Source: Pseudomonadota bacterium | GTDB lineage: Bacteria; Pseudomonadota; Alphaproteobacteria; Rhodospirillales; Magnetospirillaceae | Assembly (NCBI GenBank): GCA_021781575.1 | Contig: JAJXWP010000003.1 | Span: forward strand, 1 to 64,000 | Direction: 5' to 3' | Length of the DNA stretch: 64,000 nt | In this document: piece by piece, positions 55,174 through 63,989 of the stretch | Layout of the letters: each line of letters begins with the position of its first letter | Position numbering within the stretch: the first letter of the stretch is position 1 | Notes under the pieces: generated by a model | The model's input: only the letters and a program-made list of their open reading frames with translations | Database searches by the model: none | Told to the model about the DNA's origin: nothing | Translations under genes and position numbers: made by a program

Positions 55174-57186
55174 TCAAATTAGCACCAGCCAATGCTGCGC
55201 GTCCGCTGGATGCTGGGCGGTGATCGTCACATCGCCCAGGAACTCCGGTGACTGGCTGAAATACGCGAGAACCTGGGCGTGCGCCTGCGCCTCGGCATCG
55301 GTATAGGCGCTGGTGCCGGGGACGAGGCCAGTCAGCATGGGGTCGATCACTCTGGCCTGGCACCACGAAACGGCACCGGTCTCGGGAGGGCGATGCAGCA
55401 GGTTGCGGTAGGAGTCGGTAATGAACTGGGCGTCGCCGTCGGCGTTCTGCGCATAATTATGAGCCGTGTCACCGGTATATTCCGGCGAAGCCAGGAACCA
55501 TCGGGCGAACTGCATGAAGGAGGTCGTCGGATTGTTCGTCGCGTAGTCCTGATAGAAGGCCAGACCGGGAGCATCAGGAGTGCGTCCGAACACGGCGCCG
55601 TAGAGTTCGGTCACCATAGCCGTGGACACCGAGGCGCCGGACGGCGGCATCGGGGTGGCGACGATGTCGATATAATCGCCGAACTGCAGGGCGGTGATAT
55701 TGGATAGATGGTCGGTGCTGGTTTGGCCCGTTCCGGTATCAGTGACGGTAAAGCTGCTGCCGTCGCCGGCAGGGGTGACGGTGTATTGGTCGGCCTGCCC
55801 CGAAAATACAGCGGTCGTACCATGCCCGGTAACCCCGGCGATTGTGGCATTGGTCGCCGAAGCATCGACCGAAACGGCGAAATTGCCCGAGATGTGCGCG
55901 AGCGCTCCCGCGTCTTCGGTCGATTGCCCCGCCGTAATGTTCAAGCTCGGCAAGCCGCTGTCGGATAGGGTGACGTTCGACAGCTTGCCTTGGCCCGCCA
56001 ATGATTGAAGACCATCCAGGCCGGAAGAGACATGGGCCGCCGTATCAATCACGCCGACGCCAAGCAATGGCTGTATGGCGCTCGCATTGGCGTTGGCCTG
56101 AGCGACAGTCAGGCCGGGAACGTCGATCATCGCGATCGCGCCGGGGTCGACCTGCAACTGGGCCGCTGTGAATGTTGGAACAGCGTGGTCGGTCACCGTG
56201 ATTCCGGCAATCTTTCCTGCCAGGAAGTAGCTCTCCAGGCTGTCCATGTTTGCCTGAATATTCGCCGCCGTGTCGGCAACCGAAGCTTCGTTCTTGACCG
56301 TTGTCGCTGTCAGGGTCACGGCGGAACCGGAAAGGACGTATGGCAGGTACACCATGGACACGTCGGTCCAGTCGACAATGTGGAGATTGGTAATCGCCCT
56401 TTGGATGTTGTTGGCGTCCGCACCCGGGAGCGTGAATGGTATCGCGATCGTCGGTGTCCCTGGGTCGGTCAGGGTAATGGCGGCCCAGTCATATGAAGGC
56501 GAGGCATGGCCTGGATAAGAATAGGCCGGAATCGCAGGACGAGTCGGTAGGGCCCCTATGGCGCTCTCGACGTTCGCCAGGGAATCGACGACCGTCAGTT
56601 TGCTCATGTAACCGTTCATCGCTTCCGCCGCGACAGCTCCAGCCATCGTCATCGGGCCGGACACCGTGATCACGACGGCCAACAGCCCGTTCTCGCCCTG
56701 ACCTGTCGACAGCAGGCGAACTACGTCAGCGTCGGCGGAAATCTGCTGCTGGGACAAGGCAAGGGTTGAGACGTAGGCGTCGGTCAGCGGCATGTAGATC
56801 GAGGTCAAGCTTGGGGCGATGCCCTCCAGTGCGTCGAGCCCCGCTTGGACATTTGGCGCCGAGTCCGTGATGGCGATGGCCGTGTGAGGAAGCGGACCAA
56901 CCTGCAGGGCCTGGGCGACCGTGGCCCCTGCTACGGCCAATGTGTAGCTCCCTTGGAAGCGTTGGATGACATCGAGATCGCTGGAAGCTTGCGTGCCGGT
57001 GACCATCAACGTCGGCGGCGTCGTGTCGGCAAATTGAATGGAGCCGATGCCCCCCGCCCGCGCGATTGGTTCGAGATTGTCCAGGGCGGCGCTCACTGCC
57101 GAGGATGAATCAAGAATAGTGGCCGCGCCCAGATCGAGGCCTTGGGCCGCGGCGTTAAGGACCTGCTGGGCTGTATAGGTCGTCAT
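55174..57186 (-). CDS. Repeat-bearing DUF4214 surface/secreted-type protein
   Basis: 670 aa, no N-terminal signal peptide. Five degenerate repeats open with a D-S/T-x-A-x-V-x-x-x-L-x-x-L pattern at about residues 24, 106, 200, 303 and 379, each followed by a Thr/Ser-rich beta segment. A hemolysin-like FSGQADQYTVTPAGDGSSFTVTD block (461-483) precedes a C-terminal DUF4214 domain (about 520-640, ELYGAVFGRTPDAPGLAFY). DUF4214 proteins are usually type I-secreted or surface-associated. No secretion genes are adjacent. The Thr/Ala-rich make-up differs from its neighbours. Confidence 0.8.
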   Translation of the reverse strand: MTTYTAQQVLNAAAQGLDLGAATILDSSSAVSAALDNLEPIARAGGIGSIQFADTTPPTLMVTGTQASSDLDVIQRFQGSYTLAVAGATVAQALQVGPLPHTAIAITDSAPNVQAGLDALEGIAPSLTSIYMPLTDAYVSTLALSQQQISADADVVRLLSTGQGENGLLAVVITVSGPMTMAGAVAAEAMNGYMSKLTVVDSLANVESAIGALPTRPAIPAYSYPGHASPSYDWAAITLTDPGTPTIAIPFTLPGADANNIQRAITNLHIVDWTDVSMVYLPYVLSGSAVTLTATTVKNEASVADTAANIQANMDSLESYFLAGKIAGITVTDHAVPTFTAAQLQVDPGAIAMIDVPGLTVAQANANASAIQPLLGVGVIDTAAHVSSGLDGLQSLAGQGKLSNVTLSDSGLPSLNITAGQSTEDAGALAHISGNFAVSVDASATNATIAGVTGHGTTAVFSGQADQYTVTPAGDGSSFTVTDTGTGQTSTDHLSNITALQFGDYIDIVATPMPPSGASVSTAMVTELYGAVFGRTPDAPGLAFYQDYATNNPTTSFMQFARWFLASPEYTGDTAHNYAQNADGDAQFITDSYRNLLHRPPETGAVSWCQARVIDPMLTGLVPGTSAYTDAEAQAHAQVLAYFSQSPEFLGDVTITAQHPADAQHWLVLI

Positions 57187-57501
57187 GACAACCCCCGAGA
57201 TGCTTGCGCCAGTGGTCTGAAAACGCCGCTCTGGCTCAAGCGCATGAGCGCAGCTGACCGCATTATGCGCGAGGCCGAATTATGCCACCACACGCAATGA
57301 GCTGTTGCGATCAATGTGGGTGCCACCAATAGCCGCGCCTGGCCTCGGCACTCCTCTGTTTCCCCCTACGATGGCGTCTTTCCGGGAAGGGGCAACGGGA
57401 TGGCCAGGTTTCGGGCAATCTCTCTGCTCGGAACGCAAAGCTGGAACCGGCAATACCCAAACCGGCAAACCCACGGTGACGTGATACCGGCTGTCCGGCC
57501 C
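57187..57501. other. 315-bp gap before livF, no gene recognised
   Basis: No supported frame. It contains the promoter side of the DUF4214 gene and the 3' region of livF. CCGGCAATACC and GGTATC-like pieces recur in its left-to-right part but no strong terminator is seen. Confidence 0.5.
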
Positions 57502-58221
57502 TCAGGCGCTCGCCGCCTTGGCGGCCACCCCGAACAAGCCGGCGAGCCGTTCGCTGTCGCCGCGCAGGGTGGCGCTGGGGCCGTCGTAGACGATCCGGCC
57601 CCGATCGAGCACGATGGCGGCATCGGCGAAATCAAGGGCGATGCGGGCATGCTGCTCGACCAGGACGATGGTCAGACCTTCCGCCTGGCGCAGGCGGCGG
57701 AAGGCCCCCATCAGCATGTCGACGATCACCGGCGCCAACCCCTCCAGCGGCTCATCCATCAGCAGGAGCCGCGGATTGCCCATGAGGGCGCGGCCCACCG
57801 CCAGCATCTGCTGTTCGCCACCGGAGAGATGGGTGCCCATGTTCGAACGCCGTTCCTTGAGGCTGGGGAACAACTCGTAGACCCGCTCGAGCGTCCAATC
57901 GCCGCGCCGCCGGGCGATCACCAGGTTCTCCTCCACCGTCAGCGAGGGGAATATCTCTCGTTCCTGCGGCACATAGCCGATGCCGGCGCGGGAACGCCGA
58001 TGAATCGGCGTGGTGCCGATGGAACGGCCACAAAAGGTGATTTCGCCCCGATGCAGGGTGGTATGCCCCATCACCGTCGCCAGCAAGGTCGTCTTGCCGA
58101 CACCATTGCGCCCGAGGATCGCCAGGGTCCCGCCCTCAGGCACGGTCAGGCTGACGTCCTCCAGCACTACGGTTTCAGCGTATCCGGCCGAGACGCCGGC
58201 CAAGGTCAGGCAGTCAGCCAT
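57502..58221 (-). CDS. livF: Branched-chain-type ABC transporter ATPase LivF
   Basis: 239 aa. Walker A GRNGVGKT, signature LSGGEQQ and Walker B LLLMDEPLEGLAP, with the LivF-typical IGYVPQEREIFPSLTVEENL. It powers uptake with LivG. The start at 58221 (MADCLTL) overlaps the livG stop by 8 bp. The substrate is set by the binding protein at the operon's head. Confidence 0.92.
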   Translation of the reverse strand: MADCLTLAGVSAGYAETVVLEDVSLTVPEGGTLAILGRNGVGKTTLLATVMGHTTLHRGEITFCGRSIGTTPIHRRSRAGIGYVPQEREIFPSLTVEENLVIARRRGDWTLERVYELFPSLKERRSNMGTHLSGGEQQMLAVGRALMGNPRLLLMDEPLEGLAPVIVDMLMGAFRRLRQAEGLTIVLVEQHARIALDFADAAIVLDRGRIVYDGPSATLRGDSERLAGLFGVAAKAASA

Positions 58222-58966
58222 GGCGCCCCTCGCCCAAATAGATTTCACGCACCCGGGGGTCGGCGACGATCTCGGCCGGCGTTCCCTCCGTGAGGACAGC
58301 GCCGCGCACCAGCACCGTGATGGTCTTGGCGAAGCGGAACACCAGATCCATGTCGTGCTCGATGATCAGCACCGCCATATCCGCCGGCAGCGCTTCCATC
58401 ACGTCGAGGATGACGGCGGTCTCGGCCGATGGAACGCCGGCCGCCGGCTCGTCCAACAGCAGCACCCGGGGACGCAGGCCGAGAGCGATGGCCATCTCGA
58501 CCAGACGCTGCCGGCCATAGGCGATTTCGCGCACCGGCCTGAGGGCGTCCTCGGCAAGATGGAGGCGTTTCAACAATTCATACGCCTCTTCGACGATGTC
58601 GCGGCGCGACCCGGCGAAACGCAATTTGTCGCCGCCCCGCCCCAGCCGCTCGCTGACCGCCATGGTGACGTTTTCAAGCACCGTCAAATTGGCGAACAAG
58701 GTGTTGATCTGAAACGTCCGCCCCAGGCCCCGCTTGACTCGCGCCTCCTGGGAAAGGGCGGTGACATTCTCGCCGGCCAGCAGAACGCTGCCGGCGGAGG
58801 GTGTCAGGCGGCCGGCGATCAGATTGATGAAGGTGCTCTTGCCGGCGCCATTCGGGCCGATCAGGGCATGGCGGGCACCGGCCGCGAGCTTGAAATCGAC
58901 GCCATTGGTGACGACCATGGCGCCGAAGTTCTTCCGCAAGCCCCGGGTCTCGAGAGCAACCGTCAT
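58214..58966 (-). CDS. livG: Branched-chain-type ABC transporter ATPase LivG
   Basis: 250 aa. Walker A GPNGAGKST, Walker B LLLDEPAAGVP, and the LivG C-terminal tail GTPAEIVADPRVREIYLGE. The signature motif is altered: the usual LSGGQQ is replaced by the shorter EIAYGRQR segment, a form also found in other LivG proteins. It overlaps livM by ATGA. Confidence 0.91.
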   Translation of the reverse strand: MTVALETRGLRKNFGAMVVTNGVDFKLAAGARHALIGPNGAGKSTFINLIAGRLTPSAGSVLLAGENVTALSQEARVKRGLGRTFQINTLFANLTVLENVTMAVSERLGRGGDKLRFAGSRRDIVEEAYELLKRLHLAEDALRPVREIAYGRQRLVEMAIALGLRPRVLLLDEPAAGVPSAETAVILDVMEALPADMAVLIIEHDMDLVFRFAKTITVLVRGAVLTEGTPAEIVADPRVREIYLGEGRHG

Positions 58967-59955
58967 CGCATCACCTTCCGCCGGAGAAGGTCGGCGACGC
59001 CGAGGATACCGCCGCGAGCGAACATCACGGTCACCACCAGGAGAAGGCCGACCCAGAAGAACCAATATTCGGGATCGAGGCGCGACAAGGCATCCTGCGC
59101 CACCATGTAAAGCGGAGCACCGACGAAGGCGCCGTAAAGCCGCCCGACACCGCCGAAGATCAGCATGATGAGAACGGCGCCCGACAAATCGAAGCTGAGC
59201 ACGTTCAGTCCGACGAACTGTGTGGTCTGCGCCTCCAGCGCCCCCGCCACACCGGCCAAGGCGGCGGCGATGGTGTAGACGATGATTTGTCGCTGACGCA
59301 CCGGCGCGCCGATGGCGTGCATGCGGGCCGCGTTCTCGCGTATTCCGGTCAGTGAGCGGCCGAATGGCGCATGGACCAGGCGCCGGACGAACACCCACCC
59401 GGCGAACAGCACCAGCGCACAGTAGACAAAGGCCGTGCGGCCGAACAGATCGAAATGAAATACCCCCAGGAGCGGCCGCAGCGTGATGCCCTGCAGGCCG
59501 TCGGCCCCGCCGGTGAGCCAGTTCGCCTTGTTCGCCGCCTCGCCCAGCATGGAGGCCACCGCCAGCGTCAACATCAGCAAGGTCAGGCCGCGCGTACGCA
59601 GGATGATGTAGCCGGTCACCAGTCCAACGGCGCCGGCCACGGCCGCCGCCACCGGCAGGGCGGTGATGGCTTCTTCCCAACCGTGCACCGCCAGGATACC
59701 GGCGGTGTAGGCCCCAACGCCGAAAAAGGCGGCATGGCCCAAGGTGACGATTCCGGCGTAGCCAAGCACCAGGTCGAGGGACAGTGCGAACAGCACCATG
59801 ATCATCACCTGGGCGCCCAGCGCCAGATAGGAAGGAAAAGCGAAGTATGCGGCAATGATCGCCACCCAGGGCAACAGCTCGGGCCACCGCAGCCGGTGGC
59901 TGCAGACCATATAGTCGACAGGAGAAATGGTGGCCGCGGAACGGTACACAAACAT
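58963..59955 (-). CDS. livM: Branched-chain-type ABC transporter permease LivM
   Basis: 330 aa with about nine membrane helices. GYAGIVTLGHAAFFGVGAY and the coupling-helix motif ENAARMHAIG are typical. The start at 59955 (MFVYRSA) is 3 bp past the livH stop region; an ATG lower down (MVCSHRL) is possible. Forms the channel with LivH. Confidence 0.9.
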   Translation of the reverse strand: MFVYRSAATISPVDYMVCSHRLRWPELLPWVAIIAAYFAFPSYLALGAQVMIMVLFALSLDLVLGYAGIVTLGHAAFFGVGAYTAGILAVHGWEEAITALPVAAAVAGAVGLVTGYIILRTRGLTLLMLTLAVASMLGEAANKANWLTGGADGLQGITLRPLLGVFHFDLFGRTAFVYCALVLFAGWVFVRRLVHAPFGRSLTGIRENAARMHAIGAPVRQRQIIVYTIAAALAGVAGALEAQTTQFVGLNVLSFDLSGAVLIMLIFGGVGRLYGAFVGAPLYMVAQDALSRLDPEYWFFWVGLLLVVTVMFARGGILGVADLLRRKVMR

Positions 59956-59957
59956 GG

Positions 59958-60830
59958 TCAAGCCCGTCCGAACAGCCCGGCCGGCCGCCACAGCAGGAGG
60001 CCGAAGAGGGCGAAATAGATGAAGAATGCGCCGATGTCCGGCAGCAGGTATTTGCAGGCGGTATCACCGACCCCCAGCAGGACCGCCGCCAGGAAGGGAC
60101 CGCGGATCGAGCCCAAGCCGCCCACCGCCACGACGGTCAGGAAATAGACCAGATGCTCAATGGCGTAGGCGGGGTGGATGGTGAGCAGTTCGCCGCCCAG
60201 CGCGCCGCCCAGGGCGGCCAGACCGCTGCCCAGGGCGAAGGTCAGGCTGAACAGCCGGTCGGTATCGATGCCGACCGACCGCGCCATCCGCCGGTTGTCC
60301 ACCGCAGCGCGGACCCGGGCGCCGAATTGGCTGCGTTCCAATCCCAGCCACAGCCCGAGGGCGATAATCGCACCGGTGACGATGATGAAGGCGCGATAGG
60401 TGGGGAACATCCGGCCGAGGATACTCACCTCGCCGCGCAGGGCCGCCGGCAGCACCAGTTCCTGCTGCGACGAACCGAACATGAACTTGGCGGCGGCGAT
60501 CGACATGAAGATCAGGCCGATGGTGAACAGGACCTGCTCGATCTCTCCGGCTCCGTAAAGCCGAGCGTAGAGCAGCCGCTCGAGCACCACGCTGGCGGCC
60601 GCCACCACCAGCACGGCGAGAACCACCGCGGGACCGAAGGAGAGCCCAAGCCGGCTCATCAGGCTTATCGCGACATAGCCGCCGGCCATGGCGAAGACGC
60701 CGTGTGCGAGATTGGCAAACCCCATCAGCCCCATGGTCACCGACAGGCCCACCGACACCACGTAAAGGATCATCGCGTAGGCAAGCCCGTGGAACATGAT
60801 GCTGACCAGGGCCGACAGGAACTCGTTCAC
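59958..60830 (-). CDS. livH: Branched-chain-type ABC transporter permease LivH
   Basis: 290 aa, about eight helices. GLMGFANLAHGVFAMAGGY near the N-terminus and the RAAVDNRRMARSVGID coupling loop identify it. The start is a GTG at 60830 (VNEFLSALVS) after GAGGGTG. There is a 109-bp gap to the binding-protein gene upstream. Confidence 0.9.
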   Translation of the reverse strand: MNEFLSALVSIMFHGLAYAMILYVVSVGLSVTMGLMGFANLAHGVFAMAGGYVAISLMSRLGLSFGPAVVLAVLVVAAASVVLERLLYARLYGAGEIEQVLFTIGLIFMSIAAAKFMFGSSQQELVLPAALRGEVSILGRMFPTYRAFIIVTGAIIALGLWLGLERSQFGARVRAAVDNRRMARSVGIDTDRLFSLTFALGSGLAALGGALGGELLTIHPAYAIEHLVYFLTVVAVGGLGSIRGPFLAAVLLGVGDTACKYLLPDIGAFFIYFALFGLLLWRPAGLFGRA

Positions 60831-60939
60831 GGCGCTCACCCTCTCTTGGCGTGGAACGGCTCCGGCCTTCATTCGAAGTCCGGGATTGAGGCTGGCCCGC
60901 GCAGGCGGCATGGAACCGCCATGCACGAGCCACCGACTG

Positions 60940-62133
60940 TCATTGCGGATGAAGCCGCGGCCAGGGATCCTTGACCATCGGAATGGTCTCGACCTCGACG
61001 TTTTCCAACTTGCCGTTCACCCGTTCGAGCCGCCGGACATACATGTTCTGCACCACGTCGCGGGTCTCGGGATCGATCATCACCGGGCCGCGCGGGCTGT
61101 TGTCGTTCCGCCATCCCTTGAGCAGCGCCATCGTGCGGTCGGGATCGATCTTGCCATGTTGCTTCTCGATCACATAGAAGATGGCGGCCATCCCGTCATA
61201 GGCGCCGACGGCGAACGGGCTAGGAATAGAATCCGGACCGTACTCCTTCTGCCAGGCGGCGACGAAGGCCTTGTTCTGCGGCCGGGTGGCGGCCGCCGAA
61301 TAGTAGCCCATGGTGACTACGCCGGGGGGGACGTCGCCCATGCTGGCCAGTTCGTTGTCGGGCACACAGTCGCCGGCGGCAATCAGCCGGACACCAGCCT
61401 GCGCCAATCCCAGTTCGGTATAAGCCTTCATCAGGGCGGTCGCGTCCTTGCTGCCCGGCACGAAGACAAACAGGGCTTCAGGCTTTTCGTCCTTGATGCG
61501 CTGCAGGAACGGCACGAAATCGGGATTTTTCAACGGCATCCGGACCGAACCGACGATCTTGCCGCCCGCCTCGGTAAAGCCTTTGATGAAGGCCGCTTCG
61601 GCGTCGTGGCCGGGGCCGTAGTCGGTGACCGCGGTATAGGCGCGTTTCACCCCCTGCTTGGCCGCCCACTGGCCGAGCGGGTAGCTCTGCTGCCATTGGG
61701 TCAACGACACGCGGACCAGATAGGGCGACAGCCGCATGGTGGACGAAGTCGCGGCGTTCATGATGACCATCGGCACCTTCGCCTCGGTCGCCAGGGGGGC
61801 CACGGCATTGGCGTTGGGCGTATAGAAGAAGCCGGTGAGAATGTTGACCCGGTCCCGGGTGATCAGTTCCTGCGCCAGGCGGCGCGCCATGTCGGGATTG
61901 GGTCCGGTATCATCGCGGCGGATCAGGTCGAGCTTGATGTCGCCCAGCTCCGCCTGGTGCTGCTTCACATATAGGTTGATCGCCTTGTCCATTTGATCAA
62001 CCGAAGCTGACGCCTGCCCAGAGAAGCCCAGGACCACGCCGACCTTGACCGTCTCGGCCGCCGACACCGCGGCGGGAGACATTACCGCTACCGCGGCGGC
62101 CAGCATTCCAAATACCGATTGCAGCCTACGCAT
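60940..62133 (-). CDS. ABC transporter substrate-binding protein (LivK-type)
   Basis: 397 aa with a Sec signal peptide (MRRLQSVFGMLAAAVAVMSPAAVSAAE, cut near residue 26). Periplasmic-binding-fold type I features: VKVGVVLGFSGQ and DDTGPNPDMARRLAQELI. Companions of livFGMH; the neighbouring CoA ligase suggests an aromatic acid rather than an amino acid (inference). An operator-like palindrome lies at 62230-62247, 97 bp upstream of its start. Confidence 0.9.
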   Translation of the reverse strand: MRRLQSVFGMLAAAVAVMSPAAVSAAETVKVGVVLGFSGQASASVDQMDKAINLYVKQHQAELGDIKLDLIRRDDTGPNPDMARRLAQELITRDRVNILTGFFYTPNANAVAPLATEAKVPMVIMNAATSSTMRLSPYLVRVSLTQWQQSYPLGQWAAKQGVKRAYTAVTDYGPGHDAEAAFIKGFTEAGGKIVGSVRMPLKNPDFVPFLQRIKDEKPEALFVFVPGSKDATALMKAYTELGLAQAGVRLIAAGDCVPDNELASMGDVPPGVVTMGYYSAAATRPQNKAFVAAWQKEYGPDSIPSPFAVGAYDGMAAIFYVIEKQHGKIDPDRTMALLKGWRNDNSPRGPVMIDPETRDVVQNMYVRRLERVNGKLENVEVETIPMVKDPWPRLHPQ

Positions 62134-62229
62134 CGTTTCCTCCTTGGAATGTGACGGGACGACGGACCCTTCGGGTCTTACGGGACGGGACTATTATCCT
62201 CGGCCCGCCGGAGCGCCCCGTATCATTAT

Positions 62230-62247
62230 TGAATGATGGTTCAGTCA
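62230..62247. promoter_or_regulatory. FadR/TetR-type operator upstream of the liv operon
   Basis: TGAATGA (62230-62236), TGGT, TCAGTCA (62241-62247): an imperfect palindrome with the same left arm and spacing as the site at 63972-63989. It stands between the CoA ligase stop and the binding-protein start, in position for control of the liv operon. Confidence 0.55.
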
Positions 62248-62295
62248 ACGTCCTCGTGTCAAGCGGGCTTGGGGCGGCCGGGCACCCTTCGGTCT

Positions 62296-63945
62296 CTACG
62301 TCTGGCGCAGGAGATAGCGCTGGATCTTGCCGGTTGGCGTCCGCGGCAGAGATTCGAGGAAGCGGATGTCGCGAGGGTATTTATAGGGAGCGATCGTGGC
62401 CTTCACATAGTCTTGCAGCTCGCGGGCCGTTTGTTCGCTCTCCTGACGGGGGTCCTGCAACACGACGCAGGCCCGCACGATGTTGCCGCGCACCGGGTCG
62501 GGAACGCCGACGACGGCGCATTCCGCCACCTTCGGATGCTCGATCAGCACCCGCTCGACCTCCTGTGCCGAGATATTGTAGCCGGCCGAAACGATCATAT
62601 CGTCGGAACGGTCGACGTACCAAAGCCACCCGTCGGTATCCTGCTCCATGATGTCGCCGGTGACGTTCCAACCGTTGCGGACGAATATCTTCTGCCTCTC
62701 GGCATCGGCAAGATAACGCCCACCGGTCGGGCCGCGCACCCCCAGCCGGCCCCGGCTGCCCGGAGGCAAAGGATTGAAGTCGTCGTCGAGCAGAGCGACC
62801 GTGTAGCCAGGCACGGCGCGACCAGTCGACCCCGCCCGTTCGACATTGGGCAGTTCCGAAACGAAATGGGTCAGCATCTCGGTCATGCCGAGGCCATTGA
62901 CGATCTTGAGGCCGGTCGCGTCCCGCCACCCGTCCCACAGCGGCCGGCGGAGATGCTCGCCGGCCGAAGTGCATTTGCGCAGGCTCGAAATGTCGTAGCG
63001 CCCCAGTTCGCCGAGCATGGCGTGGAACGCCGTGGGTACCGCGTACAGGCTGGTCGCCCGCCGGCGCTGGATCGCATCGAGAATGAAATCGGGGGTCGGC
63101 CGCGGACACAACGCCGCGGTGACCCGATAGCGCAGCGGATACATGAGGAAGGCGGCCAAGCCATAGGTGAAGGCCATCGAGGGCGATCCGCAAACCACCT
63201 CATCCGGTTCCAGGCTATAGACCTGCGGCCAGCAGTCGCAGGATGCCAGGATGTCACGATGGAAGTGCATGGCGCCTTTCGGCGTCCCCGTGGTCCCCGA
63301 GGTGAAGGTGATCAAGGCCACATCGTCGGCCGCCGTCTCCACATTGCGGAAGCCGGCCGGCTTGCCTTCGGCGGCATGGTCGAGGGTGGCGTCGAGCGAG
63401 TGACCTCGGCCCAGTGCGGTGAAATAGCCGACATGTTTCAGCCCGCCCACCTGGGCACGGGCCAACTCCATCTCCTCGGCCAGCTCGAGTTCGCACAAGG
63501 CGATGGTGACTTGCGCCCTGTCGAGGATATAGGCGATCTCGCGCGCCCGCAGCAACGGCATGGTGGTGACACAGACGCCGCCGGCCTTCAGCACCGCCAA
63601 CCAACAGGCAGCCAGCATCGGCGTATTGGCCGAACGCATGAATACGCGCCCTCCCGGCACCAGCCCCCAGTCCTCGACCAGGACCCGGGCAATACGTTCG
63701 GCGCGGTCCAGGAGGTGGGCATAGGTCCAGGTGCCGTCGAGGAAATGAAACGCTGCCTTGCCGCCGAAGCCATCGGCCACGGCCGTATCCACCAGAGCCG
63801 CGGCGGCGTTCAGCCGGTCCGGATAGCGGCTGAGGTGGGGCGCCGAGTAATCGAACACCGGCCACAGTTCGCGCGGGGGCAACAACTCGCGGGCGAACAG
63901 GTCTTTGTGGGCGGTCGGCACGCCTCCAGGCAAGCGCATCATCAT
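62296..63945 (-). CDS. 2-aminobenzoate-CoA-ligase-like acyl-CoA synthetase
   Basis: 549-aa AMP-forming ligase of the ANL superfamily. The N-terminus TAHKDLFARELLPPRELWPVFDY resembles 2-aminobenzoate-CoA ligases. Core motifs: ITFTSGTTGTPKGAMH (about residue 212), ammonium/aryl-binding pocket region, GWNVTGD, and the C-terminal PTGKIQR with catalytic Lys. It adenylates a carboxylic acid and transfers it to CoA. The adjacent Liv transporter fits import of an aromatic acid. A perfect palindrome lies 26 bp upstream of the ATG. Substrate is not proven. Confidence 0.85.
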   Translation of the reverse strand: MMMRLPGGVPTAHKDLFARELLPPRELWPVFDYSAPHLSRYPDRLNAAAALVDTAVADGFGGKAAFHFLDGTWTYAHLLDRAERIARVLVEDWGLVPGGRVFMRSANTPMLAACWLAVLKAGGVCVTTMPLLRAREIAYILDRAQVTIALCELELAEEMELARAQVGGLKHVGYFTALGRGHSLDATLDHAAEGKPAGFRNVETAADDVALITFTSGTTGTPKGAMHFHRDILASCDCWPQVYSLEPDEVVCGSPSMAFTYGLAAFLMYPLRYRVTAALCPRPTPDFILDAIQRRRATSLYAVPTAFHAMLGELGRYDISSLRKCTSAGEHLRRPLWDGWRDATGLKIVNGLGMTEMLTHFVSELPNVERAGSTGRAVPGYTVALLDDDFNPLPPGSRGRLGVRGPTGGRYLADAERQKIFVRNGWNVTGDIMEQDTDGWLWYVDRSDDMIVSAGYNISAQEVERVLIEHPKVAECAVVGVPDPVRGNIVRACVVLQDPRQESEQTARELQDYVKATIAPYKYPRDIRFLESLPRTPTGKIQRYLLRQT

Positions 63946-63971
63946 TCTCCTCAGCTATCCTCGATGCTTGC

Positions 63972-63989
63972 TGAATGATTATTCATTCA
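63972..63989. promoter_or_regulatory. FadR/TetR-type operator upstream of the CoA ligase
   Basis: TGAATGA (63972-63978), TTAT, TCATTCA (63983-63989): a perfect 18-bp palindrome. It matches the consensus TGAATGANTANTCATTCA reported for Bacillus subtilis FadR, a TetR-family repressor released by acyl-CoA (from recall). The position near the start suggests repression of the ligase gene until its CoA product accumulates. Confidence 0.7.

Noticed and set aside
62233-63978. Plus-strand frame of about 580 codons opposite the CoA ligase
   Set aside because: No recognisable family; the minus-strand enzyme accounts for the whole segment.
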